From assembly GCA_964647395.1 (NCBI GenBank), contig CAZYHR010000029.1, forward strand, positions 1 through 30,472: 30,472 bases of DNA, given 5' to 3'. This document shows, one piece after another, positions 1 through 7,626 of this stretch. Below the pieces are notes generated by a model that did not search any database, was not told where the DNA came from, and worked only from the letters and a program-made list of their open reading frames with translations. This stretch comes from Phosphoribacter sp964647395 (GTDB lineage: Bacteria > Actinomycetota > Actinomycetes > Actinomycetales > Dermatophilaceae). Made by a program: the position numbers and the translations under genes. Every line of letters starts with the position of its first letter. The stretch's first letter is position 1.

Positions 1-490
1 CGGCCGCGGGCGCCGGCGCTGCGGGCGGGGCCGCGGGGGCCGGCGCTGCGGCGGCCGGGGGCTGGGCGGGGGCCGCCGGCGGAACCTCGCTGACCTGCTG
101 CACCGTGGTGACGTCCTGCACCGTCGAGACTTCGACGATGTCCTGGTCGTCCGTCTCGGGCAGGGTGCGCGGGCCGGAGCGGGAGACGGTGAAGGTCAGG
201 TCGGCGGGCCGGGGTGGGGCGCTGACCACGATCGGGCCGTGGCCCGCGGCCAGCGCCACGGCCGCGCCGGGGTCCACCGCGGGCCCGCTGCCGGCCGTGA
301 CGCCGGCGACGACCCCGACGACCAGGACCGCGACGGCCATCGGGAAACTACGGCGCCGGCGCACCGGCAACCGGGCGGTGCGGGCGCTGCGGTGCCGGCC
401 GACATAGCCGTCGCCGGCCCGCGCCGGACCGGCGGAGATGGTGGACGACACGGGCGGGGAACCTCTGGACGACGACGAAGGACTAGTCAT
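1..490 (-). CDS. Partial Pro/Ala-rich membrane-anchored or secreted protein (C-terminus outside window)
   Basis: An uninterrupted minus-strand frame starts at ATG 490 and runs off the left edge, giving 163 residues. Residues 1-50 are a Ser/Pro then Arg-rich cytoplasmic stretch ending in RRRR. Residues 51-67 are a single hydrophobic segment (MAVAVLVVGVVAGVTAG) that would act as a signal anchor. After it comes an extracytoplasmic part with an acidic, Val/Gln-rich region (about 112-135), then a low-complexity Ala/Pro linker (138-163). This layout is common in actinobacterial wall hydrolases and resuscitation-promoting-type proteins, where the linker leads to a catalytic domain, but that domain is not visible and no function is assigned. 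Codon use has near-complete G/C third positions, supporting coding. No good ribosome-binding site is visible before 490, so the exact start is uncertain. A phased triple repeat at 518-544 lies directly upstream. Confidence 0.75.
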   Translation of the reverse strand, partial: MTSPSSSSRGSPPVSSTISAGPARAGDGYVGRHRSARTARLPVRRRRSFPMAVAVLVVGVVAGVTAGSGPAVDPGAAVALAAGHGPIVVSAPPRPADLTFTVSRSGPRTLPETDDQDIVEVSTVQDVTTVQQVSEVPPAAPAQPPAAAAPAPAAPPAAPAPAA

Positions 491-517
491 CCACGGTACC
501 CGCGGCACCCCGGGTTT

Positions 518-544
518 GTCACATTTCGGTAACCGGAGCGTCAC
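518..544 (-). promoter_or_regulatory. Triple 11-bp phased GTNAC repeat, OmpR-family response-regulator-like box
   Basis: Read on the plus strand this is GTCAC-N6-GTAAC-N6-GTCAC at 518-522, 529-533 and 540-544. Direct repeats with one helical turn spacing are typical of OmpR/PhoB-family regulators; actinobacterial MtrA and GlnR sites have related GTNAC half-sites. It sits 28 bp upstream of the partial gene start at 490 and just after the SpoIID-like stop at 568. Which regulator binds is an inference. Confidence 0.5.
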
Positions 545-567
545 GAACCGGACGGCCGGAGCACCGG

Positions 568-2610
568 TCAGGGCAGCACGGTCACCGGGAACGGCCCCGC
601 CGTGCTGGCCGGCAGCGAGCCCACGGCGTGCAGCGTCCAGCTCGTGAAGCCGGTCGCGCCGCCCAGGGCGTGCGCCTCGAGCTGGCCGGAGCCGGTGCTG
701 CCCCGCTGGATGACCAGCAGGTCGGCCACCCGGTCGCCGTCGACCCGGCTCATGCCGAAGGTCACCGCCACGTCGTCGGTCAGCCCGAGCGGTGTGGCGG
801 CGTGCACGCTGAAGTCGCGCCAGCCGCTCGCGGCGGTCGCGATGTGCACCTCGGTGCGGCCGCTGCCGCTGCGGCGGTGCAGCACGCCGACCAGGTCCCC
901 GCCGTCGCCGACCAGATAGCGCATGTCGGTGTCGGGGAACAGGGCGAACCCGGTGCCGCTGTGCACGACCCAGCGGGAGTAGGAGCTGGCGGCGCTGAGC
1001 ACGTGGACCTCGGTCGTGCCGGTGCCGGTGCCCCCGGTCTGCACCAGCCACAGGTCCGGCCGCCCGCTGCCGGCGAACGGCCCGAGGGCGAACTGCAGCG
1101 CAGCCCCGGCCGGCAGGACGGCCACCGGGGTGGCCACCTGCAGCACGAACTGGGTGTAGTTGCTCGCCGCGGACAGCACGTGCACCTCGATCCGGCCCGA
1201 CCCGGTGCCGCGCAGCTTGACCCCGACCAGGTCGGCGTTGCGGTCCAGGAAGAACCGCCAGGTGTCGTCGGTGGGCCCGAGGGCGGTGCTCGCCGAGACC
1301 AGGGTGGGCAGGCCGGCGGAGGCGTCGTGGGTGGACAGCCGGGTGGGTGCCCCGGTGGTCACCACCCCGAAGTCGGGCGTGGCCGGCTCGCGCGGCTGGA
1401 TCCAGTCGCTGTAGAGCCCGGCGGCGCCGCGCAACTGGTCGCCGGTGACGGTCACCGACCCGGCGCTGCCGACGACGCGGGCACGCAGCACCCGGCCGCC
1501 CCACTCGCCGTTGCCGTCGCGCTCGAGGATCTCCAGCCGGACCAGCCGGCCGACCGAGCGGTAGGCCGCCTCGAGCCGCGACACCGGCAGCACGGTGCCG
1601 GTCCACCGGTGCCGGGGGTTGGCCGGGGTGCCGTCGTAGGGGTCGGCCTTGGCCGGCCAGGTGCCGGAGCGGACCGTCCAGCCCCCGTTGGTCGCCGAGA
1701 ACTCGGTGCGCTGGGTCACCCCGGCGACCGTCACCTCCTGACCGATGGTCTGCAGGACGGCGACGTTGGTCGAGGCGTACTCCAGCATCGTCGTCGTCGC
1801 GCCGGACCGGGTGGCCACCCCGCCGTAGACCTGGCAGGCGGTGGTGTCCAGCACGTCGTAGCCGGGGCCGGCGTTGCAGGCGAAGGACGCATAGGACCGG
1901 GCCGCCACCGCCTGGGCGCGCAGCGCCGCCGGCTGCCACGAGGACACCGCCTCGCGCGACACCACACCGAACAGGTACTGCTCGCGGTCGAGCTGGTTGA
2001 CCACGTCGACGGTGCTGCCGCGCGGCACCGCGGTGAGGGTGCCCCGATAGAGCCGTTCACCGCCGGGCTGATAGGTCCACACCGTCTGCGGCCCCTGGAA
2101 GCGCACCGGGCCGCGCACGACGTTGCCCGGCCAGGCCGGATCGGCGATCGGGGTCCAGCCGGTCGCGGTGAGGGACTCCACCCGCAGCGTCCCGTCCCCC
2201 GCGGCCCGGGCCCGCACCCGGGTGCCGGCCGTCGAGACGTCGACGGCGGTGCCGGTGGCCAGGTCGAGCGCGACCAGACCGGCGCTGGGCTGCACCTGCA
2301 GGTCGCCGTCGGCGTCGCCGGTGAGCCGGACCCGGATCTCCCGGCCGACCCGGGTGCTCAGCGTCGAGCCGGGGTAGTAGAAGGCCAGGATCTGCTCGTG
2401 CCCGAGGCCGGCCAGCGCGGCACCCTGCATGCCCCACTGGCTCATCCCGCGGCCGTGCCCCCAGCCGCGGCCGTCGACGACGTAGGAGCCGGACGCGGGT
2501 CGGGGGTAGACCTCGGTGGCCGCCTGCGCCGGCGGGGGCAGCGCGCCCATCCCCAGGGTGGCTCCGGTGAGTGCCGCCAGCACTCGGGCCAGCGCCGGCC
2601 GTCCACGCAT
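568..2610 (-). CDS. SpoIID/LytB-domain secreted protein with FG-GAP-like repeats
   Basis: 680 residues. A signal peptide spans about 1-30, with likely cleavage after AQA. The SpoIID hallmark GRGWGHGRGMSQWG is at 47-60. A second conserved block at 217-240 has a Glu (E220, in SREAVSSWQP) followed by LRAQAVAARSYA; in SpoIID-type lytic transglycosylases the equivalent Glu is catalytic, so denuded-glycan cleavage outside the membrane is plausible. From about 455 to 670 there are four similar units, each with an acidic DLVGV/DLLVI strand followed by a sequence like EVHVLSAAS and an aromatic strand. They resemble FG-GAP/VCBS propeller blades and probably bind glycan or protein. ATG 2610 is favoured because it opens directly onto the signal peptide; the Shine-Dalgarno sequence AGGAAGG is rather far away. 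The gene is monocistronic and precedes the envelope polysaccharide locus. In other actinobacteria SpoIID-domain proteins are often linked to envelope genes. Confidence 0.9.
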   Translation of the reverse strand: MRGRPALARVLAALTGATLGMGALPPPAQAATEVYPRPASGSYVVDGRGWGHGRGMSQWGMQGAALAGLGHEQILAFYYPGSTLSTRVGREIRVRLTGDADGDLQVQPSAGLVALDLATGTAVDVSTAGTRVRARAAGDGTLRVESLTATGWTPIADPAWPGNVVRGPVRFQGPQTVWTYQPGGERLYRGTLTAVPRGSTVDVVNQLDREQYLFGVVSREAVSSWQPAALRAQAVAARSYASFACNAGPGYDVLDTTACQVYGGVATRSGATTTMLEYASTNVAVLQTIGQEVTVAGVTQRTEFSATNGGWTVRSGTWPAKADPYDGTPANPRHRWTGTVLPVSRLEAAYRSVGRLVRLEILERDGNGEWGGRVLRARVVGSAGSVTVTGDQLRGAAGLYSDWIQPREPATPDFGVVTTGAPTRLSTHDASAGLPTLVSASTALGPTDDTWRFFLDRNADLVGVKLRGTGSGRIEVHVLSAASNYTQFVLQVATPVAVLPAGAALQFALGPFAGSGRPDLWLVQTGGTGTGTTEVHVLSAASSYSRWVVHSGTGFALFPDTDMRYLVGDGGDLVGVLHRRSGSGRTEVHIATAASGWRDFSVHAATPLGLTDDVAVTFGMSRVDGDRVADLLVIQRGSTGSGQLEAHALGGATGFTSWTLHAVGSLPASTAGPFPVTVLP

Positions 2611-2700
2611 CGAGGGTCCCGCCTTCCTGCCACCCCACGCCCGCCCGGCTCGCCCCGGGCACGCGATCTACCCCGGGATCATCCCTCGCGCACCAGCAGA

Positions 2701-2723
2701 CTCACAAATCACAGATGTGTCAC
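2701..2723 (-). promoter_or_regulatory. GTGAC/GTGAT phased repeat upstream of the SpoIID-like gene
   Basis: On the minus strand GTGAC (2723-2719) and GTGAT (2712-2708) are separated by 6 nt, and a third GTGAG follows 2 nt later. The two main half-sites keep the 11-bp phase seen at 518-544 and have the same orientation relative to their gene. A possible -10 (TAGATC, 2670-2665) lies about 30 bp downstream. Shared control of the two wall genes is inferred. Confidence 0.4.
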
Positions 2724-2786
2724 GTCCCGGCGCGCCGTCCGGACGCGCCGACCGGCCTGCGCTAGGTGCCGCGTCGGCTCCTCGCG

Positions 2787-3689
2787 CTAGACCGGCCCGG
2801 CCCGCCGGGTCGGCTGGGCGCCGTGGCCGACCCGGTCGACGACCCGGGACAGTTGGAAGCGCCCCCACAGCCCGGCGCGCAGCGCCAGCCGCAGCGGCAA
2901 CTGCCAGGGGGCGGCATACCGGCGGGACAGGTAGCGGTAGGCGCTGGCGTGGTGGGCGCGCTGCATGGGCACCGCGTGCGCCCGGGTGGAGTGCCCCCCC
3001 GCGTGGGTGACCAGCACCGACGGCACGTAGACGTTGTCCCAGCCGGCCCGCCCGATGCGCTCGCACAGGTCCAGGTCCTCGAAGTACATGAAGAAGCCCT
3101 CGTCGAAGCCGCCGACGGCCTCGAAGGCCTCGCGACGCACCAGCAGGCACGACCCGGACAGCCAGCCGGTCGGCCCCTCGCGCGGGTCGCCCTGCTCGCG
3201 CCGATAGGCGGCGGTCCACGGATTGGTCGGCCAGATCCAGCCGAACAGGGCGTGCCCGATGCCCCGGGACAGCGACGGCACGCGGCGCGCCGACGGATAG
3301 AGCCGGCCGGCGGCGGTGTGGATGCGCGGCCCGACGGTGCCGGCGCGCGGCAGCCGGTCGGCCGCGGCGACGAGGGCGTCGATGCTGCCGGGCGAGAAGA
3401 CGATGTCCGGGTTGGCGACCAGCACCCAGGGCTCGGTGCCACCGGCCCGCAGCCCGGCGTTGGCCGCCGCGCCGTAGCCGACGTTGCCGCCGGTGCGCAG
3501 CAGTCGGACGCCGGGAGCGGTGCTGGCGCGCTCTGGGGCGCCGTCGGTCGAACCGTTGTCGGCGACGACCACCGGCACCGGCGCGCGGGACGCGCGGCGC
3601 AGCGAGGTGAGGAAGTCCTCGAGGTGGCCGCCGGAGTCGTAGGTCACGACGACGACGCGCACCCGCGGGGTCGGCAGGGGGTCGCTCAT
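2787..3689 (-). CDS. wbbL: GlcNAc-diphospho-polyprenol L-rhamnosyltransferase (WbbL, GT2)
   Basis: 300 residues, GT-A fold family 2. The nucleotide-sugar motif DNGSTDG is at 44-50, a NPD metal-binding-like site at 93-95, WLSGSCLLVRREAF at 176-189, and the acceptor/catalytic block MYFEDLDLCERIGRAGW at 201-217. The protein follows mycobacterial WbbL closely along its length, including the PRAGTVGP, YPSARRVPSL and NPWTAAYR segments, so the specific name is justified from memory of that family. WbbL transfers L-rhamnose from dTDP-L-rhamnose onto polyprenyl-PP-GlcNAc at the cytoplasmic membrane face, making the primer of arabinogalactan-like or rhamnan wall polymers. The donor genes rmlA/C/D are in the same window. 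Its ATG overlaps the TGA of the upstream glycosyltransferase (ATGA), yet a leaderless-type -10 lies 7 nt before it. Confidence 0.93.
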   Translation of the reverse strand: MSDPLPTPRVRVVVVTYDSGGHLEDFLTSLRRASRAPVPVVVADNGSTDGAPERASTAPGVRLLRTGGNVGYGAAANAGLRAGGTEPWVLVANPDIVFSPGSIDALVAAADRLPRAGTVGPRIHTAAGRLYPSARRVPSLSRGIGHALFGWIWPTNPWTAAYRREQGDPREGPTGWLSGSCLLVRREAFEAVGGFDEGFFMYFEDLDLCERIGRAGWDNVYVPSVLVTHAGGHSTRAHAVPMQRAHHASAYRYLSRRYAAPWQLPLRLALRAGLWGRFQLSRVVDRVGHGAQPTRRAGPV

Positions 3690-4879
3690 CGACGCGATCC
3701 TAGGGCCGGGCCGCCGCGCCCCCGGTCGCCGGCGACCCGCTGCAGCACCTCGAGATGACCCCGCGCGGCCGCCGCCCAGGTGTAGCCGGCGGCCCGCCGC
3801 ACCGCCCGCCGGCTCAGCTCGGCGCGACGGGCCGGGTCGTCCAGCAGCGCGGCCAGGGCCCGGGCCAGGTCGGGCGACGCCGGCGAGTCCGCGTAGGCCG
3901 CCGCGTCGCCGCCGACCTCGGGCAGCGACAGCAGCGGGGTGGTCAGCACCGCCGCGCCGCAGGCCATCGCCTCCAGCACCGGCAGCCCGAAGCCCTCGCC
4001 CAGACTCGGGTAGGCGACCAACTCGGCGCCGCCGAGCAGCCCCGGGGTGAGCTCGTCGGGGATGAACCCCGGTCGGCGCACGACGAGGTGGTCCGGCACG
4101 GCGGCCAGCGCCGGCTCGATCTGCTCGTCCCAGCCCCGGCCGCCCGCCAGGACGAGGGCGGGCGGATCAGGCCGCGAGCGGCATACCTCGACGAAGGCGC
4201 GGACCAGGGCGGGGACGTTCTTGCGCGGCTCCAGGGTGCCCAGGAAGGCCAGGTATGCCGTCTGCGGCGCCAACCCGGCCCAGGCCCGGGCGTCCGCGAC
4301 CTGCTGGGCGGTCGGCGGGCGGAACCGGTCGTGGTCGACGCCGTGCGGGACGACGGTGATCCGGCCGGGGTCGGCGCCGGCGTGCCGGACGATCTCGTCC
4401 TTGGTCGCCTGGCTCGGCACGATGAGGGCGTCGGCCAGCCGGGCCGAGAGCCGCATCCAGGTGGTGAAGAAGTGCCGTTTGATCGGCAGGTGCACCTCGG
4501 GCTGGCTGAAGAAGGTCGCGTCGTGGCAGGTGACGACGGTGGGCACGCCCGCCGGGTGCCGGGCCAGCACCGGCATCGTGTAGTGCGGGCTGAGCAGCAC
4601 GTCGGGGCGCAGGCGCCGGGTCAGCGCGGCCAGCCCGGTCTGCTCCCAGCTCAGCCGGGCGGCCTGGTGGGCCGCCCGGGCGGGCAGCAGGTGCACCCGG
4701 GGCGCGCCGACCAGCCCCGCGAACAGTTCGCGGTCGCGCGGCTGGGCCGCGACCGCCACGTCCGCGCCGAGCCCCGGCAGCGCGGCGACCAGCGCGTCGA
4801 CGTAGCGACCCACCCCGCCGCGATCGGGGGGCAGTGCGGTGGCGTCGACGAGGACGCGCAGCGGGCGGCGGGTGGGCAC
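3686..4879 (-). CDS. GT4-family glycosyltransferase (GT-B fold)
   Basis: 397 residues with the GTG at 4879, the start that places the Rossmann strand RVLVDATALPPDRGGVGRY at the N-terminus. The open frame continues far upstream without biological sense. GT-B signatures: the Gly-rich acceptor loop at 19-25, the donor-domain entry FLGTLEPRKN at 212-221, and the E-x7-E motif in EGFGLPVLEAMACG (295-308), which contacts the nucleotide and sugar in retaining GT4 enzymes. It is related to mannosyl- and rhamnosyl-transferases of polysaccharide loci; acceptor and sugar cannot be read from sequence. It overlaps wbbL by 4 bp at its 3' end, so the two are translationally coupled. The upstream 90 bp are shared with the divergent methyltransferase gene. 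The Shine-Dalgarno is weak. Confidence 0.88.
   Translation of the reverse strand: MPTRRPLRVLVDATALPPDRGGVGRYVDALVAALPGLGADVAVAAQPRDRELFAGLVGAPRVHLLPARAAHQAARLSWEQTGLAALTRRLRPDVLLSPHYTMPVLARHPAGVPTVVTCHDATFFSQPEVHLPIKRHFFTTWMRLSARLADALIVPSQATKDEIVRHAGADPGRITVVPHGVDHDRFRPPTAQQVADARAWAGLAPQTAYLAFLGTLEPRKNVPALVRAFVEVCRSRPDPPALVLAGGRGWDEQIEPALAAVPDHLVVRRPGFIPDELTPGLLGGAELVAYPSLGEGFGLPVLEAMACGAAVLTTPLLSLPEVGGDAAAYADSPASPDLARALAALLDDPARRAELSRRAVRRAAGYTWAAAARGHLEVLQRVAGDRGRGGPALGSRR
3697..3702 (-). promoter_or_regulatory. Leaderless-type -10 (TAGGAT) for wbbL
   Basis: TAGGAT on the minus strand ends 7 nt before the wbbL ATG at 3689, matching the TANNNT-N6-8-start pattern repeated elsewhere in this window. 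It lies inside the 3' end of the upstream gene, so wbbL may be both cotranscribed and independently expressed. No -35 is evident. Confidence 0.45.
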
Positions 4880-4922
4880 GCGTCCATTGTGGCCGGTCCC
4901 GGCCGGAGCCGTCGGCGGGTCG

Positions 4923-4928
4923 TAGAGT
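4923..4928 (+). promoter_or_regulatory. Candidate -10 (TAGAGT) for the methyltransferase operon
   Basis: TAGAGT fits TANNNT. It lies about 42 nt before the GTG at 4970, leaving room for a short leader carrying the GAGG ribosome-binding site at 4961-4964. There is no clear -35. Confidence 0.3.
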
Positions 4929-4969
4929 GACTCACCGACCCAGATCTCCCGTGGACGAGCGAGGCCCCC

Positions 4970-6025
4970 GTGGCACAGCAGCAAGGCACCACCGCCGAGG
5001 ACTACGCCCGGCGCTACTACGCCCACTACTCCGACACGGACGAGCCGTACTCGTGGGACTCCCCCGGCTGGCGGGCCTTCTTCACCCTGGTCGCGCAGCG
5101 ACTGGTGGCGATCAACGGGCCGACCGGTTCGGTGCTCGACGTCGGCTGCGCCAAGGGGCTGCTGGTCCAGGCGCTGGCCGAGCAGGGCGTCGACGCCCAC
5201 GGCGTGGACATCTCCGACACGTCGATCGGCGACGCGCACCCGGACGTGCGCGACCGGCTCGCCGTGGTGTCGGCCGCCGAGCCGTTCGAGGGGCGCTTCG
5301 ACTTCGTCACCTGCATCGAGGTGCTCGAGCACATGAGCCCCCGCGACGCCGAACGGGCCATCGACAACATGTGCGCGGTGACCGACCGGGTGGTGCTGTC
5401 CTCGACGCCGGGCGATTTCGACGAGGTCACCCACATCAACGTGCACCCGGTCGCCGACTGGGTCGCCGCCTTCGCCACCCGCGGCTTCTATCGGCGCACC
5501 GACGTCGACCTGGGCTTCCTCAGTCCGTGGGCGGTCTTCTTCGAGCGGGCCGAGCTGACCCAGCGCGACCTGGTGCACCGCTACGAGACGATGTGCTTCC
5601 CGATGCGCAGCGAGCTGCTGGCCAAGCGCGAGGAGCTGCTCAAGGCGCACCGCGAGCTCGAGCGGCTGGACACCGGCGAGCAGCTCGAGCAGTTGCAGCA
5701 CGAGCTGCTGCGGGCGCGCGACGCGGCGCAGGGCAGCGAGGCCACCGCCGGCCAGGCCCGGCACGAGCGGGACGTGGCGCTGCTGCGGGTCGACGAGGCC
5801 GAGCAGGCACTGGCCGGGGCCCGGGACGCGGCCAACCAGGGGCGGCTGCTCGTCGCGCGGTTCGAGGCCGAGCTGGCCCAGGCGCGGGTCGAGCTGGCCG
5901 AGATGCGCGAGGCGGCCCTGGTCGCCCAGCACGAGCTGGCCCAGATCCGGGCGTCCGAGCGGTGGCGCATCGGGGGGGCGATCGTCGCCCCGATCGCGGC
6001 GATCCAGCGCCGGAGGGGTCGCTAG
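4970..6025 (+). CDS. SAM-dependent methyltransferase with C-terminal coiled coil
   Basis: 351 residues from GTG 4970, with GAGG five nt upstream. The class I methyltransferase fold occupies about 1-200: motif I LDVGCAKG at 56-63, the acidic residue D80 after GV, and EVLEHMSP at 117-124. From about 213 to 325 it becomes a long Glu/Arg/Ala/Leu heptad-rich coiled coil. It ends with an amphipathic tail containing SERWRIGGAIVAPIAAIQ, a type of membrane-proximal S-x-WR motif common in polysaccharide enzymes. The combination resembles, by architecture only, the chain-terminating methyltransferase WbdD, whose coiled coil sets chain length in ABC-exported O-antigens. There is no kinase domain here. 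The next gene begins 2 nt after the stop, so the two are surely cotranscribed. Methylation of a polymer end or of a sugar is inferred. Confidence 0.87.
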   Translation: MAQQQGTTAEDYARRYYAHYSDTDEPYSWDSPGWRAFFTLVAQRLVAINGPTGSVLDVGCAKGLLVQALAEQGVDAHGVDISDTSIGDAHPDVRDRLAVVSAAEPFEGRFDFVTCIEVLEHMSPRDAERAIDNMCAVTDRVVLSSTPGDFDEVTHINVHPVADWVAAFATRGFYRRTDVDLGFLSPWAVFFERAELTQRDLVHRYETMCFPMRSELLAKREELLKAHRELERLDTGEQLEQLQHELLRARDAAQGSEATAGQARHERDVALLRVDEAEQALAGARDAANQGRLLVARFEAELAQARVELAEMREAALVAQHELAQIRASERWRIGGAIVAPIAAIQRRRGR

Positions 6026-6027
6026 GG

Positions 6028-7626
6028 ATGGTGTGGCCGGAGGCGCCGCTCTTCTCGATCGTCACCCCGGTCTACGACCCGCCCGTCGACGTGCTGCGGG
6101 CCACGCTGGCCTCGGTGCAGCGCCAGACCTACGGCAACTGGGAATGGATCCTGGTCGACGACTGCTCGCCCGACCCGGCGGTGCGGCACACCCTGCGCGA
6201 GGCCGCCGAGTTCGACCTGCGCCTGGTCGTCGTGGAGCGCGCCACCAACGGGCACATCGTCGCGGCATCCAATGACGGACTGGCCCGGGCCAGAGGCGAG
6301 TTCGTCGTCCTGGTCGACCATGACGACCTGCTCGTGCAGCACGCGCTGGCCCGGGTGGCGACGGTGCTGGCCGCGCACGACGACGTGGACTACCTCTACA
6401 CCGACGAGCAGAAGCAGGACGAGGACCGGCGTCTGTTCGACCGCTTCGACAAGCCCGACTGGTCGCCGGAGCGGCTGCTGTCGCAGATGTACTGCAACCA
6501 CCTGTCGGTGCTGCGGCGCAGTGTCGTCGAGCAGGTCGGCGGCTTCCGCGAGGGCTTCGACGGGGCCCAGGACCACGACCTCGTGCTCCGGGTCACCGAG
6601 GTGGCGCGGCGGGTCGAGCACGTGCCCGAGATCCTCTACCACTGGCGGGCCGTCGAGGGCAGCGCGGCGGCGGCGACCACGGCCAAGCCGTACGCCTACA
6701 CCTCCGGGCTGCGGGCGCTGACCGAGGCCGTCCAGCGCCGTGGGTTGCGGGCGACGGTCGAGCCGATCGGGCACCTGCCGGGCAACTATCGGGTCAGCCG
6801 GTCGCTGGCACCGGAGCGCACCGTGAGCCTGGTCGTGCCGACCCGCGGCGAGCGAGGCCTCCTGTGGGGGGTCGAGCAGACCCATGCGGTCGAGCTGGTG
6901 CGGGCCGCCCTCGAGCACACCCAGCACGAGGCTCTGGAGGTGGTGCTCGTGCTCGACGCGGACACCGCCGCCGAGGTCCGCCGCGACGTCGTCGGCCGGG
7001 TGCGCCGGCTGGTCGGCGCGGACCGGCTGACGGTGACATCGGTGGCTCGGCGGCCCGACGGCCGGGTCAACCTCGCCGAGGCGGTCAACCGCGGTGTCCT
7101 CGCGGCCGGCGGTGAGCGGCTGGTGCTGCTGCACGACGACGTGCTGCCGCACTCGCCGCGGTGGCTGGAGCGGCTGGTCGGGCCGCTCGACGAGCCCGGG
7201 GTCGCGGTGACCGGGGCCAAACTGCTGCACGCCGACGGCACCCTGCAGCACGCCGGGGTGGCGACCTGGTTCGGCGGCTACGTCCACCCCTACGCCGGCG
7301 ACCCGGCCGACGCTCCGGGGCCGATGGCCGACCTGGCGATCAACCGGGAGGCGACGGCGGTGACCGGGGCGTGCCTGGCCACCAGGCGGGACGTGTTCGA
7401 GGCGGTCGGCGGCTTCAGCGAGGTCTTCCCGCAGCACTACGGCGACCTCGACTACTGCGCCAAGGTGCGCGCCGCCGGGGGCCGGGTGCTCTTCGTCGCC
7501 GAGGTGTCGGCCCATCACCTGTCCGCCCGGGACCGGCCCCGCCCGCAGCGGTGGGAGGACGACCTGCTCGCCGAGCGCTGGGGCCGGCCCGGACGCGATC
7601 GCTATCTGCCCGAGGGCGGTCGCTGA
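6028..7626 (+). CDS. Tandem-domain GT2 glycosyltransferase
   Basis: 532 residues from ATG 6028, with GGAGGGG at 6012-6018 as ribosome-binding site. Two GT-A domains are fused. The first (about 8-240) has SIVTPVYDPP, the VDHDD metal-binding motif at 96-100 and GAQDHDLVLRV at 179-189. The second (about 264-525) has SLVVPTRGERG, LLHDD at 367-371, TGACLATRRDVFEAVGGF at 446-463 and YGDLDYCAKV at 471-480. Such double GT2 enzymes often make alternating linkages in repeating polysaccharides. Both DxD-like sites look intact, so both halves may be active. Its 3' end overlaps the convergent GT4 gene by 25 bp. Confidence 0.9.
   Translation: MVWPEAPLFSIVTPVYDPPVDVLRATLASVQRQTYGNWEWILVDDCSPDPAVRHTLREAAEFDLRLVVVERATNGHIVAASNDGLARARGEFVVLVDHDDLLVQHALARVATVLAAHDDVDYLYTDEQKQDEDRRLFDRFDKPDWSPERLLSQMYCNHLSVLRRSVVEQVGGFREGFDGAQDHDLVLRVTEVARRVEHVPEILYHWRAVEGSAAAATTAKPYAYTSGLRALTEAVQRRGLRATVEPIGHLPGNYRVSRSLAPERTVSLVVPTRGERGLLWGVEQTHAVELVRAALEHTQHEALEVVLVLDADTAAEVRRDVVGRVRRLVGADRLTVTSVARRPDGRVNLAEAVNRGVLAAGGERLVLLHDDVLPHSPRWLERLVGPLDEPGVAVTGAKLLHADGTLQHAGVATWFGGYVHPYAGDPADAPGPMADLAINREATAVTGACLATRRDVFEAVGGFSEVFPQHYGDLDYCAKVRAAGGRVLFVAEVSAHHLSARDRPRPQRWEDDLLAERWGRPGRDRYLPEGGR

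Noticed and set aside
628..2790. A 720-codon open frame on the plus strand opposite the SpoIID-like gene
   Set aside because: The translation is a His/Gly/Pro/Arg-rich mirror product typical of antisense frames in GC-rich genes. The minus-strand protein has a signal peptide and clear SpoIID motifs.
4880..5932. N-terminal extension of the GT4 gene at 3686 to 748 residues
   Set aside because: The extra part is antisense to the methyltransferase and has no domain character. The GT-B fold starts at GTG 4879.
4834..6027. Upstream extension of the tandem GT2 frame across the methyltransferase
   Set aside because: The extension is low-complexity Arg/Ala/Gly sequence lying antiphase to a well-supported methyltransferase. 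The GT2 fold begins only after ATG 6028, which has its own ribosome-binding site.
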